Positions 30,679 to 38,824 of a DNA stretch of 64,000 nt are shown here, piece by piece. Source of the DNA: Duganella fentianensis (GTDB taxonomy: Bacteria; Pseudomonadota; Gammaproteobacteria; Burkholderiales; Burkholderiaceae_D). The DNA lies in assembly GCF_009857835.1 (NCBI RefSeq), contig NZ_WWCL01000001.1, forward strand, positions 1,302,001 to 1,366,000, written 5' to 3'. Under the pieces are notes generated by a model. The model searched no databases, was not told the DNA's origin, and saw only the letters and a list, made by a program, of their open reading frames with translations. How positions within the stretch are numbered: the stretch's first letter is position 1; each line of letters starts with the position of its first letter. Position numbers and translations under genes: made by a program.

Positions 30679-32091
30679 TCAGGGCTGGAAGCCGTCGGCA
30701 CTGATCTGCAGCTCCGTCACATCGCCATAGCTGGCCGCTGTGGCGCGGATGGCATCCGCTTTACCGATCAGCAGGGTCTGCAGCTTCAGGCGCGGGAAGT
30801 GGGCATCCACCAGCTGCTTGGCGCGCTGTGGCGTCAGGCTGTCGACATCGCGCATGAAGTTGTCGATCTGTTCCCGTCCCACATCTGCGGCATACATATC
30901 GCCCAGCAGGCCGGCCAGCTGTTCGCCGGTTTCATAGCGCGGCGGGAACTGGCCTTTGACATAGGCTTTGGCCGATTCCAGCGTGGCTGCATCGATCCCC
31001 CTGGTCCACAGGCGCTGGTAAGTCTGGTGCGCCAGCTCCAGCGCGGCGGCAGTTTTCGGCAGCGCCGTGAAGCTGGACATGGCAAACGTGCCGGTCTGCG
31101 ACAGCGTGGCAAACTCGCTGCGCGCGCCATAGGTCAGGCCGGAGTTGACGCGCAGCTCGTCGTTGAGCCAGGACGTGAAGCGGCCACCGACGATGGTGTT
31201 GAGCACTTGCAGCGGCACGTAGTCGGGATCGTTACGGGCGATGCCTACGCCGCCTATCATGAAGGTGGTTTCGATGGCATCGGGCTTGTTGACCAGCCAG
31301 ACGCGCGCGCGCTCGGCCTGCACCTTGCCATAGTCGGGCGTAGTCAGGGCCGGGCCGCTGGCCTGCCAGCTGCCGAACTGGCTGGCCAGCTGGGCGCGCA
31401 TGGCCGCCGTATCGAAGTCGCCCACCACGATAATGGCCGCATTGTCGGGCCGGTAGTAGCGCTGGTAGTACTGCTGCACGTCGTTCTGGTTCAGCGCCGA
31501 GACACTTTGCACGGTGCCGCCGGCCGGCTGGCCATACGGCGTGGCGCCAAACAGCATGGCGCGGTAGTACTGGTTGACCACATTGCGTGGCGATTCCTTG
31601 GCCTGCTTCAGGCCATTCACTTTGCGCGTGCGCAGCTTGGCCAGTTCGGCCGCGTCAAAACCGGGCTGCTGGATGATTTCGGCGAACAGGGGCAGCAGGG
31701 TGGCGCTGTCCTGTTTGGCGAAGTTGGCCTGCACTGTGCTCGATTCCGTGCCGGCAGCGCCGGCCAGACGGGCGCCGCGGAAGTCGAAAGCCTGATCGAT
31801 TTCGGCCTTGCTGTGGCTGCGGCTGCCCAGCAGCAGGGCGTCGCCCGTCAGATTGGACAGGCCGGCCTGTGCGCCATCCTGCACGGCGCCGGCCTTGATC
31901 ACGGCGCGCACGGAAATCAGCGGCACTTCATGGCGCTCCATCAGGTAGAGCGTCAGGCCGCTGGGCAGCTTGACGGTTTCGAACTGGGGCAGGCGGAATT
32001 CGGCGCCATGGGCGCTGCTGGTGGCGAGCGCGATGGCGCCCGCCACGGCAGCGACGGCGGGGCGCAGGGTATGCTTGAGCGTGTGATGCAT
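30679..32091 (-). CDS. M16 peptidase-like protein, non-catalytic subunit
   Basis: A 470-aa exported M16 family member with a signal peptide ending near SAHG-AEF. It has the two-domain M16 fold (FETVKLPSGLTLYLMERHEV, VKAGAVQDGAQAGLSNLTGD and so on). Where the active subunit has the zinc motif HxxEH, this one reads AGLSNLTGDALLLG, so the zinc ligands are missing. The C-terminal segment GGRFTSWLNDELRVNSGLTY matches the Arg/Tyr substrate-binding loop of partner subunits. Its ATG directly follows the TAA of the catalytic gene, so the pair is one operon and probably one heterodimer. Confidence 0.88.
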   Translation of the reverse strand: MHHTLKHTLRPAVAAVAGAIALATSSAHGAEFRLPQFETVKLPSGLTLYLMERHEVPLISVRAVIKAGAVQDGAQAGLSNLTGDALLLGSRSHSKAEIDQAFDFRGARLAGAAGTESSTVQANFAKQDSATLLPLFAEIIQQPGFDAAELAKLRTRKVNGLKQAKESPRNVVNQYYRAMLFGATPYGQPAGGTVQSVSALNQNDVQQYYQRYYRPDNAAIIVVGDFDTAAMRAQLASQFGSWQASGPALTTPDYGKVQAERARVWLVNKPDAIETTFMIGGVGIARNDPDYVPLQVLNTIVGGRFTSWLNDELRVNSGLTYGARSEFATLSQTGTFAMSSFTALPKTAAALELAHQTYQRLWTRGIDAATLESAKAYVKGQFPPRYETGEQLAGLLGDMYAADVGREQIDNFMRDVDSLTPQRAKQLVDAHFPRLKLQTLLIGKADAIRATAASYGDVTELQISADGFQP

Positions 32092-33405
32092 TTAGTCCTC
32101 CCGGGCGGCCAGTACACCGACCGTACGTTGTGATTTTTTCAGATAGCGTGCGGCCACCGTCTGGATGTCGGCCGGCGTCAGGTTCTGGTAGGCGGCCGGT
32201 ACATCGAACAGTTTTTTATAGTCGCCGAACAGCACTTCGTAATTACCCAGCTGCTGGGCCTTGCCGTTGATGGTTTCCAGCGCGCGGTAGTAGTTGAGCA
32301 GCTTCTGGTTCTTCACCTTCTGCAGCTCCTCGGCCGTAACGCCGTTCTGTACCAGCTCATTGACGGCGGCCAGCGTGGCCTGTTCCAGCTGGGCCGGGGT
32401 GACATTGGCAGCGGCGACGGCGGAGACATACAGCAGGCCGGGATCGAAGCCTTCCATGCTGCTGGCGCCTACCTGCGTGGCCAGCTGCTGCTCGACCAGC
32501 GCACGGTAGAGGCGCGAGGTCTTGCCTTCGCCCAGCAGGCTTTGCAGCACTTCCAGTGCGTAGTAGTCGGCGTGATTGGCCTGCGGGATTTTATAGGCCA
32601 GCACCAGATTGGCCGAGGTAGCTGATTCCTTGGCGACGAACACGCGGCGTTCGCCTTTCTGCTCCGGCTCTACCGTGCGCACGGCTGGCGGCAGGGCGCG
32701 TGCCGGGATGGCGCCGAAATAGCGCGTTGCCAGCTTCTTCACGGCGTCAGCCTTGACGTCGCCGACGATCACGGCCACCGCATTATTCGGCGCGTAGTAG
32801 GTAGTGAAATAGCGCTGCAGATCTTCCTGCGTCCATGCCTTGATGTCCGATTCGTTGCCGATCACCGACCACGAATAGGGATGGGCGCGGAAGGCCACGC
32901 CGTTGATCTCTTCCTGCAGCATGCGCATATTGGAGTTCTCCAGCCCCGTGCTGCGTTCGGACAGCACCACGCCGCGTTCGCTGGCGACCATTTTCGGATC
33001 GATATTCAGGTGGGCGATGCGGTCGCTTTCCAGCGTGAAGATGGTTTCCAGCGAACTGGCGGGGAACCAGTCCTGATATACCGTCAGGTCATTGCTGGTG
33101 TAGGCGTTGTTGGAGCCGCCCTTGGCTTCCATGGTGCGGTCGAAGGCCTTGGGGCCGAAGTTTTTCGAACCGTTGAACATCATGTGTTCGAAGAAGTGCG
33201 ACAGCCCCGTGATGCCGGGCGCCTCGTTGCGCGAGCCCACCTTCCAGAAGGTGTACATATTCGCATTGGGGATGGTGTGCGATTCCAGCACGATGAACTT
33301 CATGCCGTTGGCCAGCGTGAAGGTATGCACTTCGCCGGCACTCAGCGCGTGGGCGGCGGAGGATAGGCCCAGCATGATGCTGGCGGCCAGAACTTTCCAT
33401 TTCAT
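32092..33405 (-). CDS. M16 zinc peptidase, catalytic subunit
   Basis: A 437-aa exported zinc peptidase with a signal peptide ending near AHA-LSAGE. The inverted zinc motif is intact: His70-x-x-Glu73-His74 in GLSHFFEHMMFNG, with the distal Glu in ERGVVLSERST. The start at 33405 is chosen because AGGAG lies about 7 bp upstream; the open frame extends to 33438. Its partner lacks the zinc site, a pattern known for paired bacterial M16 genes. The substrate is unknown, probably periplasmic peptides. Confidence 0.9.
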   Translation of the reverse strand: MKWKVLAASIMLGLSSAAHALSAGEVHTFTLANGMKFIVLESHTIPNANMYTFWKVGSRNEAPGITGLSHFFEHMMFNGSKNFGPKAFDRTMEAKGGSNNAYTSNDLTVYQDWFPASSLETIFTLESDRIAHLNIDPKMVASERGVVLSERSTGLENSNMRMLQEEINGVAFRAHPYSWSVIGNESDIKAWTQEDLQRYFTTYYAPNNAVAVIVGDVKADAVKKLATRYFGAIPARALPPAVRTVEPEQKGERRVFVAKESATSANLVLAYKIPQANHADYYALEVLQSLLGEGKTSRLYRALVEQQLATQVGASSMEGFDPGLLYVSAVAAANVTPAQLEQATLAAVNELVQNGVTAEELQKVKNQKLLNYYRALETINGKAQQLGNYEVLFGDYKKLFDVPAAYQNLTPADIQTVAARYLKKSQRTVGVLAARED

Positions 33406-33522
33406 ACGGGACTCCTGAAAGCGTGAAGCGCAAAGCATACGCCAAAACTTGAAGTATTTGATAACTAATTGCCGAGCCGGCGTTTAGCCGTTAGCATGGC
33501 GCAAACAACTATGGAGCTGGGA

Positions 33523-34002
33523 ATGGAAAAACCGATGAGCTGGAGTGCCCATGAACTCACCATGACGGTGCTGATGACACCCGATATGGCCAATTTTTCC
33601 GGCAATGTCCACGGCGGTACCATCCTCAAATTCCTCGATAGCGTGGCCTATGCCTGCGCCAGCCGCTATTCGGGCAGTTATGTGGTGACGCTGTCGGTGG
33701 ATCAGGTGATGTTTTTGCAGCCCATCCATGTGGGCGAGCTGGTGACTTTCCTCGCCTCGATCAACTACACGGGCCGCACTTCGATGGAAGTGGGTATCCG
33801 TGTCGTGACGGAGAATATCCAGCAGCGGCTGGTGCGCCATGCTAACAGCTGCTACTTCACCATGGTGGCCGTGGACGAGCAGCGCAAGCCGGTGGAAGTG
33901 CCGGTGCTGGTGCCGGAAACCGAGGTGCAGAAAGCCCGCTGGGATCAGGCCCTGCTGCGCAAGCAGGCGCGCCAGATGGTGCACGGCGCCCGTAAAAAAT
34001 AG
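33523..34002 (+). CDS. Hotdog-fold acyl-CoA thioesterase
   Basis: A 159-aa cytosolic thioesterase of the YciA/ACOT type that hydrolyses acyl-CoA. It shows NFSGNVHGGTILKFLDSVAY (the helix with the catalytic Asp), VVTLSVDQVMFLQPIHVGE and SMEVGIRVVTENIQ. The ATG at 33523 has GGAG 6 bp upstream; ATG 33496 is an alternative that adds 9 residues. The C-terminus is basic (RQMVHGARKK). It stands alone, divergent from the M16 operon and convergent with the next gene. Confidence 0.88.
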   Translation: MEKPMSWSAHELTMTVLMTPDMANFSGNVHGGTILKFLDSVAYACASRYSGSYVVTLSVDQVMFLQPIHVGELVTFLASINYTGRTSMEVGIRVVTENIQQRLVRHANSCYFTMVAVDEQRKPVEVPVLVPETEVQKARWDQALLRKQARQMVHGARKK

Positions 34003-34041
34003 CCCGGCCTGGCGGCGCTGGCAGGCTGCTGGCGCCGTCGC

Positions 34042-34851
34042 CTAGAGCCGCACGGGGCGGCCCTGTTCGAGCCGGCGTACCACCCAGTGCGCCAGCAGGC
34101 GATTGAGCGTGCTGAAGGCAAACAGGGCGCTGCGCTGCACGCGGCGCAGCATGCCCAGTGCCGGCGTGGCCTGCTTGCCCGCGACGGCGAACAGCAGATG
34201 GTTGTTGCCGGCGATGCCGTGGAAGCGGCATAACTGGCCGTCGAAGGCGGCATACAGGCGCATGCGCATATCGGTATAGGCCGGATCGTAGCTGAAGATA
34301 TTCGCCACCAGCACGCCGCCGGGCCGCAGCACGCGGCGGCAATGGCGGTAGAAGCTGCTGCTGCCCAGCGCGGGCGGCAGGCCCAGTTCATCGAAGCCGT
34401 CGATCAGCAGTACGTCGGCGCTCTCCTCGCAGTGTTTCAGATAATCGCTGGCGTCGGCGTGGATGATGCGCAGGCGCGCATCGTCGGGCGGAATGGCAAA
34501 CTGCTCGCGCAGGGCGATCACATCGGCGCGCAGTTCCAGCACCGTGATGCGGCTGTGCGGCAGATAGCGGTGGCAGAACTTGACCAGCGAGCCGCCGCCC
34601 AGCCCCACCATCAGGATGTGGGTGGGCTGTGGCTGGAACAGCACAAAGCACATCATGGCGCGCGGATAGGCCAGCACCAGCTGGTCCGGATCGGAGAGCC
34701 GCATCTCGCTCTGTATCATGCCGGGCGAGAATTCCAGCGTGCGGGTATTGCCACTGGTGCGCACCAGTGGCGGGTCAGGAGCTAAACTCAAGATGGCCAG
34801 GCGTCGGAATCGGACGAAAAATCTGCCGTGCAGAGACGGTCGTCGCGGCAC
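34042..34851 (-). CDS. Spermidine-synthase-like methyltransferase-fold protein
   Basis: A 269-aa cytosolic protein. The Rossmann core shows ILMVGLGGGSLVKFCHRYL (SAM/dcSAM-binding glycine motif), ITVLELRADVIAL, IIHADASDYL and DVLLIDGFDELGLP. This is the layout of polyamine aminopropyltransferases and their relatives. The usual aminopropyltransferase active-site stretch (GxxDG.. with catalytic Asp/Tyr) is not clearly complete, so true spermidine synthesis is doubtful. It starts with GTG and has a basic N-terminus. Confidence 0.7.
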   Translation of the reverse strand: MPRRPSLHGRFFVRFRRLAILSLAPDPPLVRTSGNTRTLEFSPGMIQSEMRLSDPDQLVLAYPRAMMCFVLFQPQPTHILMVGLGGGSLVKFCHRYLPHSRITVLELRADVIALREQFAIPPDDARLRIIHADASDYLKHCEESADVLLIDGFDELGLPPALGSSSFYRHCRRVLRPGGVLVANIFSYDPAYTDMRMRLYAAFDGQLCRFHGIAGNNHLLFAVAGKQATPALGMLRRVQRSALFAFSTLNRLLAHWVVRRLEQGRPVRL

Positions 34852-34890
34852 AAAGAGTGTCGCTTGACGGCTAGTGTAGACGACATTGCA

Positions 34891-34919
34891 TTTACAGATG
34901 GAAAAATTGTATGTACATT
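34891..34919 (+). promoter_or_regulatory. Sigma70-type promoter for the 93-aa gene
   Basis: TTTACA (34891-34896), a 17-bp spacer, then TACATT (34914-34919), in an AT-rich patch 45 bp before the start codon. Matches are 5/6 and 4/6 to consensus with ideal spacing. Confidence 0.55.
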
Positions 34920-34963
34920 GACGTTAGATTAAGCCAGCCCTCTGGGCGGCACTACTGGAGAGT

Positions 34964-35245
34964 ATGACGATGTTTCTCGATCACCCTACGCTGACCGCCA
35001 CCAATAGCTTTACCGAACCGGATCGTCTGGAACGCCTGACCCGTGTCTACGGCTATGTGGTCGCGCTGGCCGACATGGCCGGCAAACAGGCCTTTATCGA
35101 AAAGGTCAGCCAGCTGCATGACCACAAGGGCACGCTGATCGTGTTCTGGCACGACTCGCCGACGGAAGATGAAAAAGCCTTCTTCGGCCAGGCCTGGGCC
35201 AGCAAAGTGGGTGACGGCACCCAGAACGTGGAACACGAAGTCTGA
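34964..35245 (+). CDS. Hypothetical protein (93 aa)
   Basis: A small acidic cytosolic protein with no signal peptide or membrane helix. Conserved-looking stretches are GYVVALADMAGKQAFIEKVS and HKGTLIVFWHDSPTEDEKAF. A good ribosome binding site (GGAGAG) precedes the ATG at 34964; a second in-frame ATG is two codons later. No family is recognised. It has its own promoter and lies 22 bp before the GGDEF gene, so the two may be co-transcribed. Confidence 0.7.
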   Translation: MTMFLDHPTLTATNSFTEPDRLERLTRVYGYVVALADMAGKQAFIEKVSQLHDHKGTLIVFWHDSPTEDEKAFFGQAWASKVGDGTQNVEHEV

Positions 35246-35267
35246 TCAGGGTATCGACCAGTAGTTC

Positions 35268-36434
35268 ATGGATATCAAGACTCTGGTGCTGGCGCTAGCG
35301 CTGGGCAATTTCAGCCTGTGTGCGGCGCTGTTCTTCTACCAGCAGCAGGAGGTCCGTAGCGCCCCCTCGGCCGGCCTGCGTAGCTGGCGCATCGCCCGCC
35401 AGTTGCAGGCCGTTGCATGGGGCTTGCTGTATCTGCGCGGGGCGCTGCCCGATTTCCTCACTATTCCGTTTGCCTATGCAGTGCTATTCAGCGGCTTTGC
35501 CTTCGACGCTTCGGCGTGGTGGGAGCTGGCCGGACGGCGCGTGTGGCGGCGCTATCTGCTGCCGGCGCTGGGCGTTTCCATTGGCCTGTTCACGGGGGCC
35601 TGGCTGCTCGACATGCCAGCCGGCGACCGCATCGGCATCGCTGCGCTGGTGGCCGGCTTCTTCGCGCTGGCCAGTGCCGGCGCACTGGGACGCGGCTGGC
35701 GCCGTGGCACGCTGCTGCGCCGCTATCTGGTGCTGTCCACCCTGAGCCTGACGCTGGTAGTGGTGCTGCGCGGCGTGCTGGCGGTGCTGCTGCCAGATGG
35801 CGCCGAATGGCTCAGTCCTGCGCTGGTGCAGGCGGCCGGCATCGTGGCGCTGTATCTGCTCACCTTCGGCAATGTGTTCGGCTATCTGCTGCTCAGCCGC
35901 GAACAGCAGGAAAGCGAACTGGCACGGCTGGAAGTGGCCGATCCGCTGACGGACGTGCCGAACCGGCGCGGCTTTTATCTGGCGCTGGCGCCATGGATAG
36001 CGCTGGCGCGCCGTCCCGGCCAGCCTACTGCGCTAATCCTGCTGAAGTTCGACGATTTCAAACGCATCAATGAACACTATGGCCATCCGGTCGGTGATCT
36101 GGTGCTCAAGACGCTGGTGGAAGTGTGCCAGAAGCAGCTGCGCGACAGCGATCTGATGGGCCGTATGGGCGGAGCGGAATTTGCCATCCAGCTGCCGCGC
36201 ACGGGGCAGGAAGATGCCTGCATGGTGGCCGAGCGTATCCGTCTGGCCATCGCCGCGCTGCCCGTCAAGGCCGGCAAGGCTGTGATCAATATGACGGCCA
36301 GCCTGGGCGTGACTACCATCCGGCCCGATGATGCGGCCGTGAGCCTGTTCAAACGTGCCGACGAAGCGCTGCAGCAAGCCAAGCGGGAAGGGCGCAACCG
36401 CGTGGTTGCGGCCGACAGCACACCGGAAGTCTGA
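35268..36434 (+). CDS. Membrane GGDEF protein with degenerate active site
   Basis: A 388-aa protein with about six N-terminal membrane helices (residues 1-205) and a C-terminal GGDEF domain (about 215-385). The signature reads GGAEF at 301-305, so the catalytic third residue is Ala. The metal-binding stretch usually read as DxDxFK is here LKFDDFKRINEHYGH, with Lys replacing the first Asp. The inhibitory site RxxD (Arg292, Asp295) is intact at canonical distance. Expected outcome: no cyclase activity, possibly a c-di-GMP-binding receptor. It lies upstream of ppx on the same strand. Confidence 0.85.
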   Translation: MDIKTLVLALALGNFSLCAALFFYQQQEVRSAPSAGLRSWRIARQLQAVAWGLLYLRGALPDFLTIPFAYAVLFSGFAFDASAWWELAGRRVWRRYLLPALGVSIGLFTGAWLLDMPAGDRIGIAALVAGFFALASAGALGRGWRRGTLLRRYLVLSTLSLTLVVVLRGVLAVLLPDGAEWLSPALVQAAGIVALYLLTFGNVFGYLLLSREQQESELARLEVADPLTDVPNRRGFYLALAPWIALARRPGQPTALILLKFDDFKRINEHYGHPVGDLVLKTLVEVCQKQLRDSDLMGRMGGAEFAIQLPRTGQEDACMVAERIRLAIAALPVKAGKAVINMTASLGVTTIRPDDAAVSLFKRADEALQQAKREGRNRVVAADSTPEV

Positions 36435-36440
36435 AACACT

Positions 36441-36493
36441 ATTGTCAGGCTGTCATTAAGCCGTCACAAACAGCGCTTATCGTGATCTATAAT
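36441..36493 (+). promoter_or_regulatory. Pho-box-like element and -10 box upstream of ppx
   Basis: CTGTCAT (36450-36456), 4-bp spacer TAAG, CCGTCAC (36461-36467): two direct half-sites 11 bp apart, like the PhoB consensus CTGTCAT-N4-CTGTCAT. A third partial half-site ATTGTCA lies at 36441-36447. TATAAT follows at 36488-36493. The gap from box to -10 is about 20 bp, roughly one helical turn longer than in classical Pho promoters. Confidence 0.6.
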
Positions 36494-36569
36494 CATGTAA
36501 ATCGTTTAGTTTGATTTCAGCCTAATCAGGCATGAAACTGATACCCAGTTCCGGGAGAGACTTCCAAAT

Positions 36570-38024
36570 ATGTATGCAGCTGTAGATCTGGGTTCGAATA
36601 GCTTCCGTCTTCACATCGGCAAGCATGATGGCGAAGCCATACGGGTACTGAAAAGCGTGCGCGAGCCTATCCGGCTGGCCGCCGGTCTGGACGAGCAGGG
36701 CAACCTGACGCCGGCCGCCATGCAGACTGCCCTCAACTGTCTGAAAAATTTTCGTAGCGTGCTGGCGGCCTACAAGCTCGATGCCGTGCGGGTGGTGGCC
36801 ACTTCGGCCATGCGGGTGGCGCGCAATAGCGCCGCCTTCCTGCCGCAGGCCGAACAGGCCATAGGCTATCCGATTGAAATTATCTCGGGCGAGGAAGAGG
36901 GGCGCCTGATCTATATGGGCGTGGCAAATGCGCTGGCCACACCGGGCGAGCGCCGGCTGGTGATCGATATCGGCGGCGGTTCGACCGAGCTGATACTGGG
37001 CCGCGGCCAGGAGATCGAAAAAGTCGAGTCGTTCAGCGTCGGCACGGTGAAACAGAGCCTGTCCTTCTTCATCGGCGGGCGGGTCGATGCGGCGTCGTTC
37101 GAGGCTGCCATCCTGTCGGCGCGCAGCCATTTCGAAGATGCGGCGCCGCCTTACCATCCGCAATACTGGAAGCAGTGCTATGGTTCGTCCGGCACGGCAC
37201 GCACCATCGCCGATATCATTATCAAGAACGGCATAGGCAAGGAAGTCAACGGCAGCACCCTGAGTGCGCTGAAACAACGCTTTATCGAATTCGGCCATGT
37301 CAGCAAGATCGATATGCCGGGCCTGCGGCCTGACCGTGCCGGCACCATCATCGGCGGACTGGCGATTCTGATCGGGCTGGTGCGCGAACTGGAAATCCCC
37401 GTGGTGCAGCCTATCGAAGCAGGCCTGCGCATGGGCGTGATGTGGGATCTGCATCTGCGCTCGACCAAGCGTGACCGGCGCGAACAGTCGGTGCTCGATT
37501 GCGTGCAGCGTTTCCACTGCGACGAGCGGCGCGCCAACCGCGTGGCCGATGATGCGCTGGCCCTGTACGCCCAGACCAAGCCGGCCAGCGACCAGTACAC
37601 GCGCCACCTGTACTGGAGCGCGCTGCTGCACGAAATGGGCATGGTGGTGTCGCATACGGGTTACCACAAGCATGCCGCCTACATGATAGAAAACGCCGAC
37701 CTGCCCGGCTTCACGGCGCGCGAGCAGAAAACCATGGCGCGCCTGATCGCGGCGCACAAGGGCAATCTGCGCAAGGTGGCCGAAGCGCTCAACGAGCCGG
37801 ATTTCGTCAAGGCAGTGGTGGCCTTGCGGCTGGCCGTGCTGTTCATGCACTCGCGTATGGATGTCGATTTCAGCCAGATCAGGTTGCGCGTCAAGAGCCG
37901 CATCGAACTGGAGCTGCGCCGTAACTGGATCAGCGAGCATCCCACGCTGTCGTACTGGCTGGAGAAGGAACAGGAGCAGTGGGACGAAGTTGGAGTAGAC
38001 TTCAGCTTGCGCAGTTCTACTTGA
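36570..38024 (+). CDS. ppx: Exopolyphosphatase (Ppx/GppA family)
   Basis: Removes terminal phosphates from polyphosphate, or hydrolyses pppGpp in the GppA branch. The 484-aa protein has the ASKHA-fold motifs AAVDLGSNSFRLHIGKHDGE, ATSAMRVARN, ISGEEEGRLIYMGV and VIDIGGGSTELILG, followed by the helical C-terminal HD-like domain (LYWSALLHEMGMVVSHTGYH). Length favours Ppx. No ppk is adjacent, unlike in many relatives. A Pho-box-like site lies upstream. A solute-binding protein gene follows after 13 bp. Confidence 0.93.
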   Translation: MYAAVDLGSNSFRLHIGKHDGEAIRVLKSVREPIRLAAGLDEQGNLTPAAMQTALNCLKNFRSVLAAYKLDAVRVVATSAMRVARNSAAFLPQAEQAIGYPIEIISGEEEGRLIYMGVANALATPGERRLVIDIGGGSTELILGRGQEIEKVESFSVGTVKQSLSFFIGGRVDAASFEAAILSARSHFEDAAPPYHPQYWKQCYGSSGTARTIADIIIKNGIGKEVNGSTLSALKQRFIEFGHVSKIDMPGLRPDRAGTIIGGLAILIGLVRELEIPVVQPIEAGLRMGVMWDLHLRSTKRDRREQSVLDCVQRFHCDERRANRVADDALALYAQTKPASDQYTRHLYWSALLHEMGMVVSHTGYHKHAAYMIENADLPGFTAREQKTMARLIAAHKGNLRKVAEALNEPDFVKAVVALRLAVLFMHSRMDVDFSQIRLRVKSRIELELRRNWISEHPTLSYWLEKEQEQWDEVGVDFSLRSST

Positions 38025-38037
38025 AGCGGAGACGGAG

Positions 38038-38820
38038 ATGAATAGCACAGGCCTGCCTAGCGTTGCCATGGGATTGCTGATGGCATTGCTGCTGGCTCCC
38101 GCTACGGCGGCGGAGCGGCGCGAGCCTTTGCGCCTGTGCTTCGAACAGACCAATGTGCTGCCATGGCGCACCGAATCGGGCGCCGGACTGAATTTCGCGC
38201 TGCTGAATATGGTCGAACAGCGGCTCAATCTGCGTTTCGAATACCAGAGCATACCGTGGAAGCGCTGTCTGGCCCAGCTCAAGGCGAATGCCGTCGATGG
38301 CGCTTTCGCCGTCAGCTACAAGCCGGACCGGCGCGAACTGGGCGAGTATCCGGGCGGGCAGGTGGTCGATGCCAGCAAGCGTATGCATATCGACAGCTAT
38401 ATGGTGTTGCGCCGTAAAGGCAGTAAAGTGGAATGGGATGGCAAGAGCTTCCGCAACCTCGATGGCACGGTGGGCTTCCAGCTCGGCTATTCGGTAGGCG
38501 ATGTGCTGCGCGGACTGAACGTGGAAGTGGATGAAGGCAGCCAGCGTGCCGACGAACTGGCGCGCAAGCTGATTGCCGGGCGGGTGGCGGCAGCAGCGGT
38601 GGGCGGCAGCGATGCGTATAGCCTGATGCATGGCCCGCTGGCAGGGCAGCTGGAGCAGCTGCCCATCCCGATTATCGAAAAACCGTATTTTCTGATACTC
38701 TCGCACGGGCTGGTCGCAGCCGACCCGCAACTGGCCGAGCGCATCTGGCGCACGGTGGAAGAAGTGCGCAACAGCCCCGCTTACCGCAAGCTGGAGGCGG
38801 CAGAAGGAGCCCGTCATTGA
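38038..38820 (+). CDS. Periplasmic solute-binding-protein-like (SBP_bac_3 type)
   Basis: A 260-aa exported protein with a signal peptide ending near ATAA-ERREP. The fold is that of family-3 amino-acid-type binding proteins (LRLCFEQTNVLPWRTE, LNFALLNMVEQRLNLRFEYQ, RCLAQLKANAVDGAFAVSYK). No transporter genes are near. Its stop is at most 5 bp from the hybrid kinase start, so the likely role is as a periplasmic sensor subunit for that kinase. A related protein is encoded at 46909-47700. Confidence 0.8.
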   Translation: MNSTGLPSVAMGLLMALLLAPATAAERREPLRLCFEQTNVLPWRTESGAGLNFALLNMVEQRLNLRFEYQSIPWKRCLAQLKANAVDGAFAVSYKPDRRELGEYPGGQVVDASKRMHIDSYMVLRRKGSKVEWDGKSFRNLDGTVGFQLGYSVGDVLRGLNVEVDEGSQRADELARKLIAGRVAAAAVGGSDAYSLMHGPLAGQLEQLPIPIIEKPYFLILSHGLVAADPQLAERIWRTVEEVRNSPAYRKLEAAEGARH

Positions 38821-38824
38821 TCCC

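Noticed and set aside
34013..34037. CGGCGC / GCGCCG hairpin between the thioesterase and spermidine-synthase-like genes
   Set aside because: No T-run on either strand, so not called a terminator.
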